Assembly (NCBI RefSeq): GCF_021155775.2
Contig: NC_060232.1
Coordinates: forward strand, 23,567,922-23,631,921
Length of the DNA stretch: 64,000 nt
DNA from: Neodiprion pinetum
Taxonomy: Eukaryota > Arthropoda > Insecta > Hymenoptera > Diprionidae
Reading direction: 5' to 3'
The notes beneath the pieces are model-generated. The model did not search any database. It had not been told where the DNA came from and saw only the letters and a list, made by a program, of their open reading frames with translations. The translations under genes and the position numbers were made by a program. How positions within the stretch are numbered: position 1 is the stretch's first letter; every line of letters begins with the position of its first letter. Below are positions 1-13,060 of this stretch, piece after piece.

Positions 1-2611
1 CATTAATAATACCCCGCGCAGTCGGAACGGGCGTCGCGACGCTGGTGTACGCCGATTTCCCGCTCCTCCGATTTCTATCCTCTACAACGGCTGTCCGGTG
101 GACCGTATCAATCAGTGAGTACACAGGAAGGGCGGGCTGGACCACGTCGCTCCCCAAACACGAAGTGACCCCTGGCTTGCCGGTTCCTTCTCGACTGCAC
201 GGAACACCGCCATCAATTGCAGCTGCTCCATAACCTAGTCGATAAATAGAAAAGCAGTCGGACCGATGAAAGGATATCCACCCTTGAAGGAGAGGGATGG
301 TGAAACGAAAGAAAGGGGAGCTGCTGGGAAGAAAGGCGGGAAGGAGAAACCGTCAGCTCTCTTTTTGCACGACAGTCGCAAAGAGGACTGAGATGAGAGT
401 TAATGACGAGGATGAAAAAATACGAAAAGAACTTATTATAAGATCGACTCGCGGGCAGTGCACGCGAGGAAATGAAAAGGGGTTGGGAAATTACGTCTGA
501 ATTACGACTCGCGATTCGGGCTTTCGTGAAATAACTTTAGTCGAATGAAATTCCTCTTAACAGTTTTGATAGTCGCGGTAAACTTCTTAATTGCACGACC
601 TTAACTGTTGAGAACCTGATCGTTATTCCGGAATATATTCGAGGATCGAGTCGACCAAGGCGACGAATAAACGCTTTGGCTATTAAATAACCAGATTATG
701 GCCACTCGCAGTTTATAGTTAATTCGACATCACGTCGTCGAAATACCCGATTGGAATGGAATGCGGCATGTCTCTATTTCTCAAAGATGCAGGCGAAAGG
801 AAAGGGTGATGGTGCGAAGATGGAACGTGTAACACGTTGCACTTTGCAATCCAATTCTTTACGCGAGAGTGAACTTTTCTCCTTTTTCTTTTGCAGGCGC
901 TCCGAAAAATTCAGATTTCTTAATCCATAATGCATAAGCCGTTTAAAGATCACTTAGCTATGACAGAAACTAATGAAGCGAGATGACAGGCATTGGAGTA
1001 AAATGATCGTTCACTCAACTAGTAGCGTTCAAAATGTATATATCTCACGCAGGTTTGCGGAATCAAGAAAGAAGAACTTCATCGAAAATCAACAGCGAAG
1101 AAAAAGGAGCAAAAACAAGAGTTGTGTTCAGTCGGGGAAAAAATCGAAAAAATTAAATCTTTATTGCTTCTAAATTTCGAGACATTCGCTGATTACAGAA
1201 ATTGTATATTGGCTTTTGGAGAGTAAAAATATGTATGATCGTTCCTGATATTAATACTGTTAATGGTATTGCTATTATACCGTACAAAAAAAAAAAAACG
1301 ACCCAAACAAGATTGATCCGGGTTTAATTTGCGAGCTGACGGTTGAATTTTTATAAGCTCAGAGCTCGCGAACCCCGTTTTTTCCAACCCATCAGAGAAA
1401 CAAAGTCGTTCAGCCTGGCTACAGGCAATCGTGAAGTAATTTCGCTAATGGCCCAGAATCGCGGCATTCAGGGTTATTCGGCTTTGGGCCTCGGTCAGCC
1501 TAATTCACTGTTGGATATTCAAGAATTAAATTGGTGCCTTGGGGATTTTAATATACGCCACGCCTTATGTCAACATATATATATACATATTACTTGCTCC
1601 GCAGAAACATTTTAAACTTGGTGAATGAAGGCAAATGATATTCATTACTCAAGAGTCGATTTAATTGAAATGCAATCGTCGTGATTGGACTTTTATTATT
1701 TTAAAGGCTGATCGTGCTTTCATAATTTCTGTTTTGCCCCATTTCACCGGGAAACACAACATGTTTTTTATACCCTCTTTGATCTCCGGAGAATCGATAT
1801 CGGCGGCAGCAAATGAACATTACTTTTCCACACAATCAACGGGGAGATTCGTTTCGAAATAACTGAAAATAATACACGGTCATATCAACGACTAAACTTT
1901 TGCATCGGTTGTTGAAACAATCACTGAATAATTTCCATCACCCTAAAATTAAAATAATTGGATTAGACTTAGTTTTTTGAGGGAAAATAATACAGAGAGT
2001 CAGTTCCTTGCGAAATTTGGATGTCAAAACTGTTAAAATCACGTCCTGATCAGTATCTAACTCCCACTGTAGTAATATTCAAATCCGATCAATTCGAACG
2101 CTCAAAAATTAGTGTAAGGTAAAATGTCCTTTTGTCTTTTGTTTTTTTTTTCCTTTCCCCGCAATATAATCGAAGAGAAATTCGGTTCGTTGTTCGACGG
2201 TGAATACGCAACGAACAAGATGTCGCATTTTTGTGACTGCAATGATTACGAACGCGGTTGGTGTATACATCCAGAAATAGGGTCTAAGGAACGCACAAAG
2301 CTGAGCTGACGCTAACAAACGAGGACCCTCTACCGAAACGCGTTCCAGGTGACGCGAGAAAATGTTCATTTCATAAAAATTTGTCGCTCCGTCCGTATCC
2401 ATCCGTTTGCGTAGCTTTAAGTATATCTCTACTAATAGCTGGATCTACTAGCCCGCGTAGCTGCTGTGCATTGTGACATATACGTCGCCTCATATTTTCA
2501 CCCGGGTTCTGTTCGCCGCACGAAATCCAGTGAAAATAAACATCGAGCTCTGAAATATTATCGCCGGCGAGCGCTGAAAAATATCCCACAGCTTCACAGT
2601 TCACAGCACTG
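1..2611. other. Non-coding stretch, nothing recognised
   Basis: No reading frame here exceeds about 100 codons, none resembles a known protein, and most short frames lack an ATG start. I see no inverted repeat, RNA gene or transposon terminus. The stretch is probably intergenic or intronic. Confidence 0.6.

Positions 2612-2648
<37 letters not shown>
2612..2648. repeat. Compound CA/TA microsatellite
   Basis: A run of CA dinucleotides passes directly into a run of TA dinucleotides, about 37 bp in total. It is a simple compound microsatellite of the kind common in insect non-coding DNA and probably length-polymorphic. Confidence 0.95.
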
Positions 2649-5600
2649 GAATACACCGCATCTCGCGAGGTTATAAATAAATACGTGGGAATGGAATTAC
2701 ACGTAATTTCGGGGTAACTATTTGTCTGCAGCTATTCGTAATGCAAGTTTGTAGAGGCGGTTCGATTTGCGGTGAAAATCAAGTCTCAGTTCTCAACAGT
2801 TAGGAACTTGCATAGTTTTTTTGTTTTTCTCTCTGCCGTTTTCACTACAGAGAAAATCCAATTTGTCTGAAATAAGTAAAGTCTCTTAAGCCCCAAGTAC
2901 TGAAATGCAAAGTCAGCCAATGTTTCGAAAAGAATATCCTTTGTGTTGTTCATAGTCTTAAATTTAGAATCCGTGAAAAAATCGAATTGATTTTTTATGC
3001 ATAGAAAAAAATTAGGGTCAAAAACATCCTGTAACAGTATGTTGCTTTAATGGGCTTGATGTTGAAAATAACAAGAAACAAGCCGCGGAAACGGTTTTTT
3101 TTTTTTGGAATAATTTTCATCTCCGTGGAAAGGGGAGACTCTGTCGATCTCTCCGGTAAATTTCCATGACGATCTCGAAAACGACTGGACGAAAAATATG
3201 AAACTGACAGGAATTGGCAACCAAATGAAGTAATATTAAAGAAAGAATTGAAACAAAAATTCTGAACAACAAAAGTTGACATGAAACATTTCTAAATAAA
3301 TCAAATAAAGCGGAAAAACATGATTGTTCGTTTAGAAAAAGTAATATAGAGAAAAAAGTACGGATTTGTTGGTGAAGCATTGAGAATGGATAGCTCTCTG
3401 GTAGAATCGGAATTTCAAATCAACGCAAAGAACAATTTCGAATTATTGAAAACATTCCCATCATTTATTTGGAAAATCCCGTAAGTTTCGAAAACGTGAA
3501 GATTTGTTAAAATTGGTAAAACTGATTTTAACCTAAAGCAATACTTTTGTCATGTCACCGAAGGTGATGAAAAGTAAAAAGAAAAGAAAGAAATGTATGA
3601 CATGTACTTTACAGCAAGTGAGAAGACCTGGGATGACATGGTTGCCATAAATTACAATCGTCGGTTGTCAGGGCGGTACATGGCGTTAATTATCCCCGCC
3701 CGATTGAATTCGGTCGATAAGAACTAGTTACTTCCTTACCCTCAGGGCCAAGAAGGGGTTGAACTTCTCACTGGGTGGCCTTACGCCTGTAATTCTCACA
3801 AGTGTCCGCTGCTAATACTGGTAATTTGGCCCGTGACCTATGACATTGAGGAACTTCGTAACTCCCCCCTTCCTAGATGAAGTGGACGTCCCCTACGTCC
3901 CACGGGAGATTGCGACAGATGTATAGGTATGTGTATACTGAATTTCTAACAAGAATCTAGGCAGTGGTAGCTCGTTTCGTGTCTGAAAATCTAAAAAAAT
4001 AGCAATTTCAACTAACGTAAACTGATGCCGTAAGTTTAAGAAGGATCAAGCACCTGGATAATTCAATACAGAAACTACCCACCTCATCATTTGAATAACG
4101 GGAGATGAACACAAAATTCAAAGGATTGATTTTTCACACAATCTAATTCATCGAGTTCTAGTCTAGTCATCTCAATTCCCACACGTGTTCCTAGTCCGCA
4201 CGAGTTCAAACTTACGATTAGACACAGTCTCTCTTTGAAGTTGGTCTTGTGCAGGGTACCACAGAACATCACGACTGTCAAGATGTCTCCAAAATAATCC
4301 ATGCCAGCTTTGATAGCACTTTGGCTAGAACTGAGCAAGAGAATTTCCCTTTGTCTTCTCACAAATCCTTCAACCTTGACCTGCAGGTTGTATCTGATGA
4401 ACAGAACGGAACTTACTTATGCAGAATTTTGAAATAAGTGGATAATCATTGAGATTAAGTGTCTCATAGATACCTGGTTGAACGTGAATTCCAATTGACA
4501 TATGCAACATAGACAACAGAACATCCCACATCTCGTGACGAGTGTTCTCAAGATGCACTAAGCGATGCTTACGCTTTTTCGATGTGTCTCATTCGTTGGA
4601 GGTAAATTTATTCCCGCTTCCTCCAGGACACATCCGTGTGTGAATTCTGGCACACTTAAGATCTTGAACGCTCGGTGCACCCTGAAGAGTTAGGGGGCGT
4701 TCGACGTGCCGTGTACTGTAGACAAAACTACTTAAGGCATGAGCTAGCGTTGCAGAACGAAGAAGGCTGAGCTCGGTGCATTTGCCGGGTGAATTCTGTA
4801 CCAACCGCCGAAGGGAGTTTGCTCCGCAGTGCATTATGGATCTATAAGTAGCCAAACCTAATTTCACGCGCGATGGTAATGCAGCTCCAACTTTCTGCAC
4901 GTGAATACATCCCGCACACCGACCTTCGCTGGAAATAGTGCACCTCAAGTGAGTGGTTAACCCTGCTGCAGGGGTTGATAACTCCCGTAAACTCACCGCT
5001 AAGAGCTGCTAATCAAGCGTGCTTGATTGCGCTCAAAGTGACTAGAAATTCCGCTCGCCACAGTCACGGACGCGTTTGAAAGCTCAATTTTGGAAACAAA
5101 CGAAATGGGTGTTCAGATGGTTGCACACTCACTTTCCAGAGGTGAGAGAACTGCGGTGGTTTGGCAACAAAGCGATTTGTTTGTAACAGTTGAATGGGAC
5201 GAAGAGAAGGATGGTAAAGAGGAAAAAGTAGACTGGAGAGAAACGCACAAACACACTAGCGGTACTCGGCCATAAACACTGGTTCGTGGACCGTTCCATG
5301 GTGAACCCGGTTGTGCCCAATCATATGCAAATGATCCCGTTAAAGGCCAGGTGTAAATTATAATTTGAATCGTCCCTAAGACCGGCCATTCAATGTGTGA
5401 AATCGGAGGTCCGATCCGATAAGACTTATTATGCTATCACTCAAGTGTCAAAATAGATCTTAGATAGGATTCAACCGGCGTCAGAAGTGGTCCAAACTGA
5501 TTTTCAGTTTCGTTGGGAGATTCGGCGTCTTTCTTTACGGATCCGGGGGCAACAGACACGCCCCCCATTCCACACAGATTTCCCACCTGATATGGTACCC

Positions 5601-7480
5601 GTCAATTTTATTGTGAGATTAGAATTATTTCAGGCGGCATTATTGATACCGTCGTTTTGCCTACTGATCGAGAATCAAAAGTCTCAAGAGTAACAAGGAT
5701 GCCGCGCCATTTGAAACTTAAATTATACAAGTTCCAAATAAGTGGTTGGGTAAAATGGAAATGATCAGCTTTAATTAAACGGATTGGAAAAATACGAAAC
5801 TGTTTTTTTTTTTTTTTTGATTGACGATAGGAAGTAGCCACTGCATACACTATCAGCAGTTGTATTTTGTGACATATCCTGTTTACCACATGTTCGGAGA
5901 AGTATTACAGAGTATCAGAATGAACATGTGTGATGCTGGTTTTTTCTAACTTCCACAACCTCATATCTATAAACGATATCATTCAAGAGACTTTTATAGC
6001 ATTAACCTTAATGGGGTTCGTGTGAGTGCCAGAGTTACAGTATAAACGGAACGTGATGAAAGAATCAAACAATTTCGTTCAGGAAATTAGCGGTTTCTTC
6101 ACGTCTACTGCGTTATAACTGCATTCAAACGCCGTGAAGGAGTTCAGCATCAATTGGCTACAACCTAACGTGTTCTTATTTATAAATCACTGATGAAATC
6201 AACTGAACTCGAGTTGCGCTGCAGAACGTATTCATACTGCAGGAGCTTATACTGCTATCGACCCTCCGTGGGCGGATGCGGTTCCGCATGTTTACATATG
6301 CCAATTGCAAAACGGCATGTATATTCTCTCGCGATTTAATACCCACCTACATATCACGGGGTTAAAGAACCGGAAAGAGTAATGCCAATTATACGCCAAA
6401 ATGGGGCGACCGTTTTAGCAACGACTGCCATTTTTCCGCTCAGTATAAATATGCTCCATAGAATTTACTTAAAGTTGACATGGATCATCGTTGGTTGGAA
6501 ATGTTGAAGGAATCGGTTTGAAATATGAGCGAGGAAGTCTGTAAGATGGAATTCCTGAGGTTCCACTATTTGTTCTTTGCACTAAAAATATCAATAGATC
6601 AATCCCTGCAATTTTCAGACGACGAAAATCGCATGCCGAAGCAATGCTGTATCGTTGTTGAACAGAACGGTGCAGAAGACGAGTAATCAAGCGGTTAAAT
6701 CCGTTTAACGAAGGTTGCAGGCCGTCACTTTCGACAGTTAATCCGACACCTAATATCGAGTCGAGCGAACCGGGACGGACCCCTTTCGGGGCGGGTGCAG
6801 AAGCCGTGCCAATTCCGTTGATTGGATGCTCGGAGGAAAAAGTTAATTGGTCCAGCTGAGGGACGTACACCTACCAGAGTCCACGGACGTGATTCTATTG
6901 AAAACAAGGCAGCTGTAGAGTCTTGCAAGACGTCCAGATGGTTCGCGGCGCTAATTGCGACGAGGTTCATCGGGGAAAGTACGAAGTCGGCTTAGCGTCG
7001 GGTTCGATGCCTGGGTTAATTATCGCCGGAGATTAATCTCGTGGCGAATGTTAAGCCCCGAGAAATTTGGGGACGAAGTCGAACGAATACTCGTGTACAA
7101 AGTTCTGTAAACAATAATCATATACGGTTCGAAGAAGATCCTGGCTTGTAATTCACAGGGTATATACTGTATAGATAAATACCCTGGGGCTATAGGGAAT
7201 ACATTGTTTTTAATTAAGAAATTGATACGCCCGACTAATTAAAAAGCTGTCAGTAGCCAGTTAAATATATATAATTAGCAGATAAGCATGCGTATTCATT
7301 AGCTCGACTAACGCCTTCGAATAACATTTGCATTCGTAATTATTACCTCTCGCATGCTCTCCCTTTCTCCCTCTCTCCTTACCGTTCGCTGCGACAGGGA
7401 CAGTGACCATTCTCCATCTTACAAACGATAATGACCAATAACTTATTGTAATTTACGTCGCTTACCGCTTCGAGCTTTCC
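2649..7480. other. Non-coding stretch, nothing recognised
   Basis: Only chance-length reading frames are present. The longest are minus-strand frames of about 135 codons (4589-4996) and 133 codons (6469-6870). Both begin at GTG rather than ATG and show no recognisable domain. A homopolymer T run lies near 5803-5818. I see no repeat structure worth naming. Confidence 0.55.
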
Positions 7481-8230
7481 ATATTCCCACGAAAGGCGAC
7501 GTCGACTCTCTCCCACTTCATGCCTTCGTGTAGTTTTACGTACGCGCATCTACGATCACCTTTAAAACCCGAGCCATGTTCACACGGCTGGGAGTGAACA
7601 GAGCACACCGCACAACCGTAAGCTGCGCCTATACAAATGTTTCAAAATTTTAGCTAGCCATGGCTCCCTGACACACGGACACAATGACTAGCCGTGTGTA
7701 GCACGTGTACCTGCGTCGTCAGACGTTTACGTAGTCAGCAAAGCTGGTTTATAATAACCCGGCGAACCGGTACGTTTGCGAGCTCGGTGGTCCCTCGTCA
7801 CTCGTCCGGTTGCCCGTCCAGTCGAAGCGAGAGCCTCGCTTTCATTTGATATTTTTGTATCGGAGGTTCGATCTGTTTTGAAAAGAGAGAATGAAAAATG
7901 AGAAAAGAAACAAAACTAGAAACGTAGATGTACGAGATAAAATAATGGAAACATCTCGGTATCGATTATTGGTATATTTCGGGGAATGCTGCACGGTTAG
8001 CGGGGACATTTTTCTACCGCAGCATCACGGGGAAAGCGGCGGAGATCTGATACGATCTTCTGAAATTAGAATAACGAGACGTTGCGTGCCCGAGGGCCGA
8101 ACGTCGATGACCAAATGTCGTACGCACACGCCGGCGCTCCACGCGTTCGTTTCGAACAGATTGTTTGACTGACGCAAGAGTGCTTTTAAAAGTAACAACT
8201 GGCTTCAAACGAGGTCGTGTTTGCCATCAA
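7481..8230. other. CpG-dense stretch, possible promoter or first-exon region
   Basis: This stretch is richer in G+C and in CpG than its surroundings. A TATA-like TTATAATA sits near 7750, followed by a pyrimidine-rich CpG stretch and, at 7891, an ATG opening a 93-codon frame (7891-8172) with no recognised domain. The layout resembles a core promoter and 5' leader, but nothing downstream can be tied to a gene, so this is only a suggestion from composition. Confidence 0.2.
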
Positions 8231-11200
8231 CTTGAGTCAAAGTTGGTTGATATGTAAATAATAAAGGCTAGAGGAGGCCCTCGAGTAGTTAAAAGACGGT
8301 CGGAATGACCACTGGATAGATACATTGAATGGAAATTTTCAAAATATTTATTCATACCTTGAATTTATATGCCCGCTCCGGAGTTGCGGGCTGATATTTT
8401 TTGCTTTAGTTGTATTTATTTATTCCGTTGTGCACTGGCGTCGGGGAGAGGGGAAAAATGATGGTGGTGCACGGGACCGGATACAATGACACGAGCAGCT
8501 CTCCAGAGGACCCTCGTCCATCTAAGTTGAATATAATACACGCTGCTCGGAACATGACACAATATCGACTTCATACCGTAATATAATATAACGCCTTCAA
8601 AGCCCTGGGTACATAATACACTTGAAAACGAGCAGGGAAAAGTGGGGCCAAATTTGAACACCTGATCGTCTATTTTTTTCACAAACTTATCCATGTTTTT
8701 TTGCTTGGTTTCACGGGTTTTCGTTATAAGCGAGTGTTTGACAATGAGTCCTCAGCTGCTAATAGTAAAATACAAAGTACTTTTTCTAGTTGTAGAATCA
8801 AAGAGTAATGTTACTCAATCTGATCTTAGGAATTCATGTTTCTAGTTGTATCGGAGAACTTTGTTGAGTTGTTGATTCGCACTTTGACCAACACGACTAC
8901 TTTGAATTAAATTCAAATTTAGATTGAATAAGAATGAAAACCTTTTATAAAAATCACCATGACCGATTACTTCTTTCCAAATCAAGATCAAATTTTACTA
9001 AACTTTTATAATAAATGATTTGCAAATGAAAATTGGAAGGAATCGATAACTCTGAAAATATATGGGATCGAATGTATATTATTATCTATACTGCATCCGT
9101 TTGTTTCTTTGATGGCAAATTCTTTGGAACAAAGTCTGAAATACTTTTGTGAATTTATTCTATAGGATTCTGCGTAAAAAAAGTGCATTTACATATTTTG
9201 AAATATTTTATTTGGTTGATTCCGGTAATGCCGGTAATCATCTTTTCAATTTGAACAAAAATCTACCAACTTCATTTTTTTCTCAATATTGATACGATTG
9301 TACAGAGGCCAGGGTTTATTGTCAATCATTTTTTTTTTTTTACCCGTGCTGCCATGTTTTTCACACCAACGTTGGAGGTAAAAATATGCATCTATAAAGG
9401 TGCGAGGTGTTTGAAATGGAATGAGCTTCGCAATCTAGCTTATAACCGTAAAGTGGTAAGGTAAACGAGAACGTGGAACGTGCGTGAAAAGCGCCTCAGC
9501 CGGTGAGTTCTTTTCTTCTCGATTCCACGGGTCGCCAGGCTCCGCGGTAGCGGCAAGCGAAATGAGATTTTTATTCTACGTCCTGGTTAAAGCGCTTCAA
9601 GCTTTAAGCCACGATTCCGCACGACACATTAAAGCCAAATTTCAATATTATTTCTGCACCTAAACGATTCGCTGAGCTTCGTTATTACCGCGTGTACATA
9701 AGGGGTTAAGCGCGTTGTTCAAGCGTTCTAAACGTCTGTGTTTACGGCATTTCAGTAGCGCGAAACGTGGTTCAATGATTAACCGTGCTAAAAAAAACAA
9801 AACCGGTATAATTGAAAATTGAACCTCGCACTGATTTGGTGGTGAAATTTCTTGCTACTTGTCGTAAGCGAGATCAGAAATAAAACTTTGATTTCAATCC
9901 AATGGTTGACGGAAAATTATGCGTCAAGCTACGGTGTCAAAGAATCAAGTCACCCCACGTTAAGTAATTAGGAGAAATTTAATTGCCTTAGTTTATGTAC
10001 GTGTTTGACTAATTTTAATTCACCGTTAGATACAGCTAAAGCCAAGGTACGCGCTTTCATAACGAAGTAACTTCATGGATAGACAGACGGACTGACAGAT
10101 ATACTTGCAGCGAAACGTCGTCATCACTGTCTAACTTGTGATGACAGCTCGCGTACCGAGAGCAACGCCACTTAAGCTAATATATGAGATGCAAAGATGA
10201 CGTCTAACCAACAAGAAACCATAGAGGGGCCATTCTATTAGCGAGTTGGCCGCAATCATTTCAGACAAAAATAAGCGAATTTGTAACACGAGATTATTTC
10301 TATCGTAAGCCATTTGTTGACCAATAACTTATATACTTTATTCATTTATAGATCCATTCAGAAAATTGTGATTATTAAGTCCTCTATCAAGCTTGGGACT
10401 GATGCTGTGAGCACTTCGCCTTGTAACTTCTAGATCGTTATCTTAATGTACTCGAAATTTATCATAATTCATGGTACTAAGAATGCCGAAGTTTTTACCT
10501 ACTAATCTAGTTTACAATTTTTTGGTATTCTTTAGTCGTCTTCCAACACTGATTCGCTTTGTATGTACTTGTTGAAAATGTAGGTTAAAAATTCTTGATG
10601 GGTAGCAAGGATCCCTAGGTTTCGTTAAAGCATCACGTGAAAGCTAGGGTCAAATTTTATGATCTTCACGCCACAAGGAAATTTTCATAGCACGATAAAA
10701 CTGGTCCGCTATAAAAATTAGTCTACTGCGTACGACTAGAGCGATGCGACTCTAGGACGCACAGCATTCTTCATTTTATAGTTTTTCAATCAGAAATATA
10801 AGAATAACCTTCTTTGACTCGGTGGAGATGTCTCATTATCCGTACCTTTGAGAGCCTTTAAATGATAACGCCACTGAAGAAAAATACCCAAATTTCGATA
10901 AGGAAACACTTACTTCCAAAGTATCCTAGACACTTGAAAAGGAAGAATAAGAAAAAAGATAACTATATTGACACGAATACCAAAATAGTTATCATGCAAA
11001 TACGTACCTATACTGTTTGCTCATGAGTTTGTCACGAGATGTAGAAACCTCAGGTCGCGGAAAGGTTTTTCCATGCGGAACGGCTTTAATGGAAAACTGG
11101 TTTAATTTGCGCCAAGTGAATGGAAGCCAGTGCGTGAGTAACTCTGAACCTGCAGGCGCCAGTGGTCCTGACCATATTCGTCATATCGTCACCATACCGG

Positions 11201-13020
11201 ACGTTGAAGGTAAACTGCATCGATCTTCCCGATAAGGGATGCGAGTTTCAGTCCCCAGCTGCTGCGGTATAAATCAGCTGGATGCGGGTTGGCTGGAAAA
11301 CCGCTTCTCTTGGTATTGTATATACCGGCTTGTCACGCTCGCGACAAAGACAAGTCCCTGTAATTGAACTTGAAGTAGGTAGCTGTGCGAATACGAGTAG
11401 TTGAATGGTGAACACAGACACGGCTGGTTACCTGACGATGGGTTCATGTGGCGGGCCAACGTTTCCCGCGTGTCTGTAATCATTTGGTAAACCGGCTTGT
11501 TCGTTGAATCAAACTGCACGGCGGGTGGATCGCGAGAGAGTGGCTGGTATTTGTGAATTGTGATTGTCCCAACGGAACTCTGACTGCCGGATCAACGACC
11601 CGGCATTGACGCGGGCTTCGCAGGACGCCCATCCTCGCCGTTTCGTGTTTCATCTAGACGTCTTTCAATCAACGTCTCTTCCAATCAACGCCTCGAATCT
11701 CGTATATCCTTTTCATCAACGCGTCTCTTCTCTATATCTTTCCCCGAATAGGCACCTAACCCTCCTCATCGACCACGGTATCATCCCCCGCTCGGTGCCA
11801 CCCTTCGAGTAATAAGGTCGCTTACGTCACAATCTTATAAATTGATTTACTATCCAGCTACAACCTGCCACGACTTCGTGTTTATTTGGGTCGCTAAAGG
11901 TCGCGCGAAATAGCATCCAGCTACGAATTCATGACATGACGTCCACTTCACGTTCAAAATTCGGTAAGAAATACTGGATGACTTTTCCCTTTTCGTTCGG
12001 TCCTCCAATTTCTTTTTTGTGCCTTCTTAATATCGTTACCTTGTGTGTTTCTTCACTGCCAGTAAATCTCATTATGTTCTGAACACCGAGTAGGCACACA
12101 GATTTGAATCGGTAGCAGCAACTTTCTTTTCTCGGTGTATATATGTAATGATCGAACACCGTTGACTCATACTGTTAACCTGCCGTAGGATTGGACCTGA
12201 CGGTGATTTATCTTCCAGACCTCTTTTTGCTCTCTTCTGTACCAGTTCAAACAAGTGGACATGGAATAATGGAAGCTTACGACTTGTGGGAAAAGCATTT
12301 AGAGCAGAACACGAGCTCGAAGAATGTCTGTCTAGTCCTCCTCAACCGTGCAGTATCCTTCAATCCCACTAATTCAAAGCTTTCCTTATTTCGGTGATAA
12401 CCTCTTGTTGATTCTTCCTGCGGTCGAGTTTATTCCCTGAACTTTTGTGCAAATAGACCATTTCCCCGAGTCTACCGACCTTAACGAACTACCACCGGCC
12501 TGAGGGGTTTTTCTCAGTAGTCATGATTTCCCACAGTTTATCTGATTAACATGATTACTTCGACGCGTATGAAAAAAAAAACAAAAACGTTACACTCAGA
12601 CCGAACCACAAATTGATGACCTCAAGATTACGCAAGTTGTATGATAAAGTGCAATGCGGCAAGAGTTATGAACAAATACAAGTGAATCTCTGCATCGTAA
12701 CGAAGGCATATATGAATTTAAATACAGGACGATGCAAAAACTGTGCAACAAACATGTCTATACATTTGCGGTACGCAGCATGAGCTTTTCCGTAAATAAT
12801 TCCAGTCCAAGTGAAGACGGTATCTTCAATTTCGAGATCACGGAACTAGGTCCGCCAGTTCTTGCCCTAACTCTCCTCAACGGGTCAAGTGACTCCGATC
12901 AGATTAAACGCTACTTTTGAACCGTCCAGTAAGAAAGTGCAGCCCAGTGAGTGGTCGTCCTAGAACGAGTTCTGTCGAGGGCAACCAGCTGAGGGCGTGT
13001 CGTTCGTATTCTGAATGATC
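8231..13020. other. Non-coding stretch, nothing recognised
   Basis: AT-rich DNA with only short chance frames and a few homopolymer runs, such as the T run at about 9331-9341. No coding, RNA or mobile-element signature was found. Confidence 0.55.
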
Positions 13021-13021
13021 G

Positions 13022-13060
13022 TCAGGTATAAATCTTCGACTCTCCACCAGTCGCGTGCAC
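13022..13060 (+). promoter_or_regulatory. Candidate TATA-containing core promoter
   Basis: A GTATAAATC box at about 13025-13033 is followed some 20 bp later by CCAGTC, which loosely resembles an arthropod initiator, and then by CpG-rich sequence. Spacing is slightly short for a TATA-to-start distance. No gene downstream can be recognised, so the call rests only on the motif pair. Confidence 0.15.

Noticed and set aside
4589..4996. 135-codon minus-strand frame
   Set aside because: It starts at GTG, has no recognisable domain and no obvious splice context; a chance frame in slightly GC-richer DNA.
6469..6870. 133-codon minus-strand frame
   Set aside because: GTG start, no motif and no supporting neighbour.
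6990..7030. GGGTTCGATGCC as a tRNA B box
   Set aside because: No matching A box, acceptor stem or anticodon arm could be folded around it; no other tRNA candidate was convincing.
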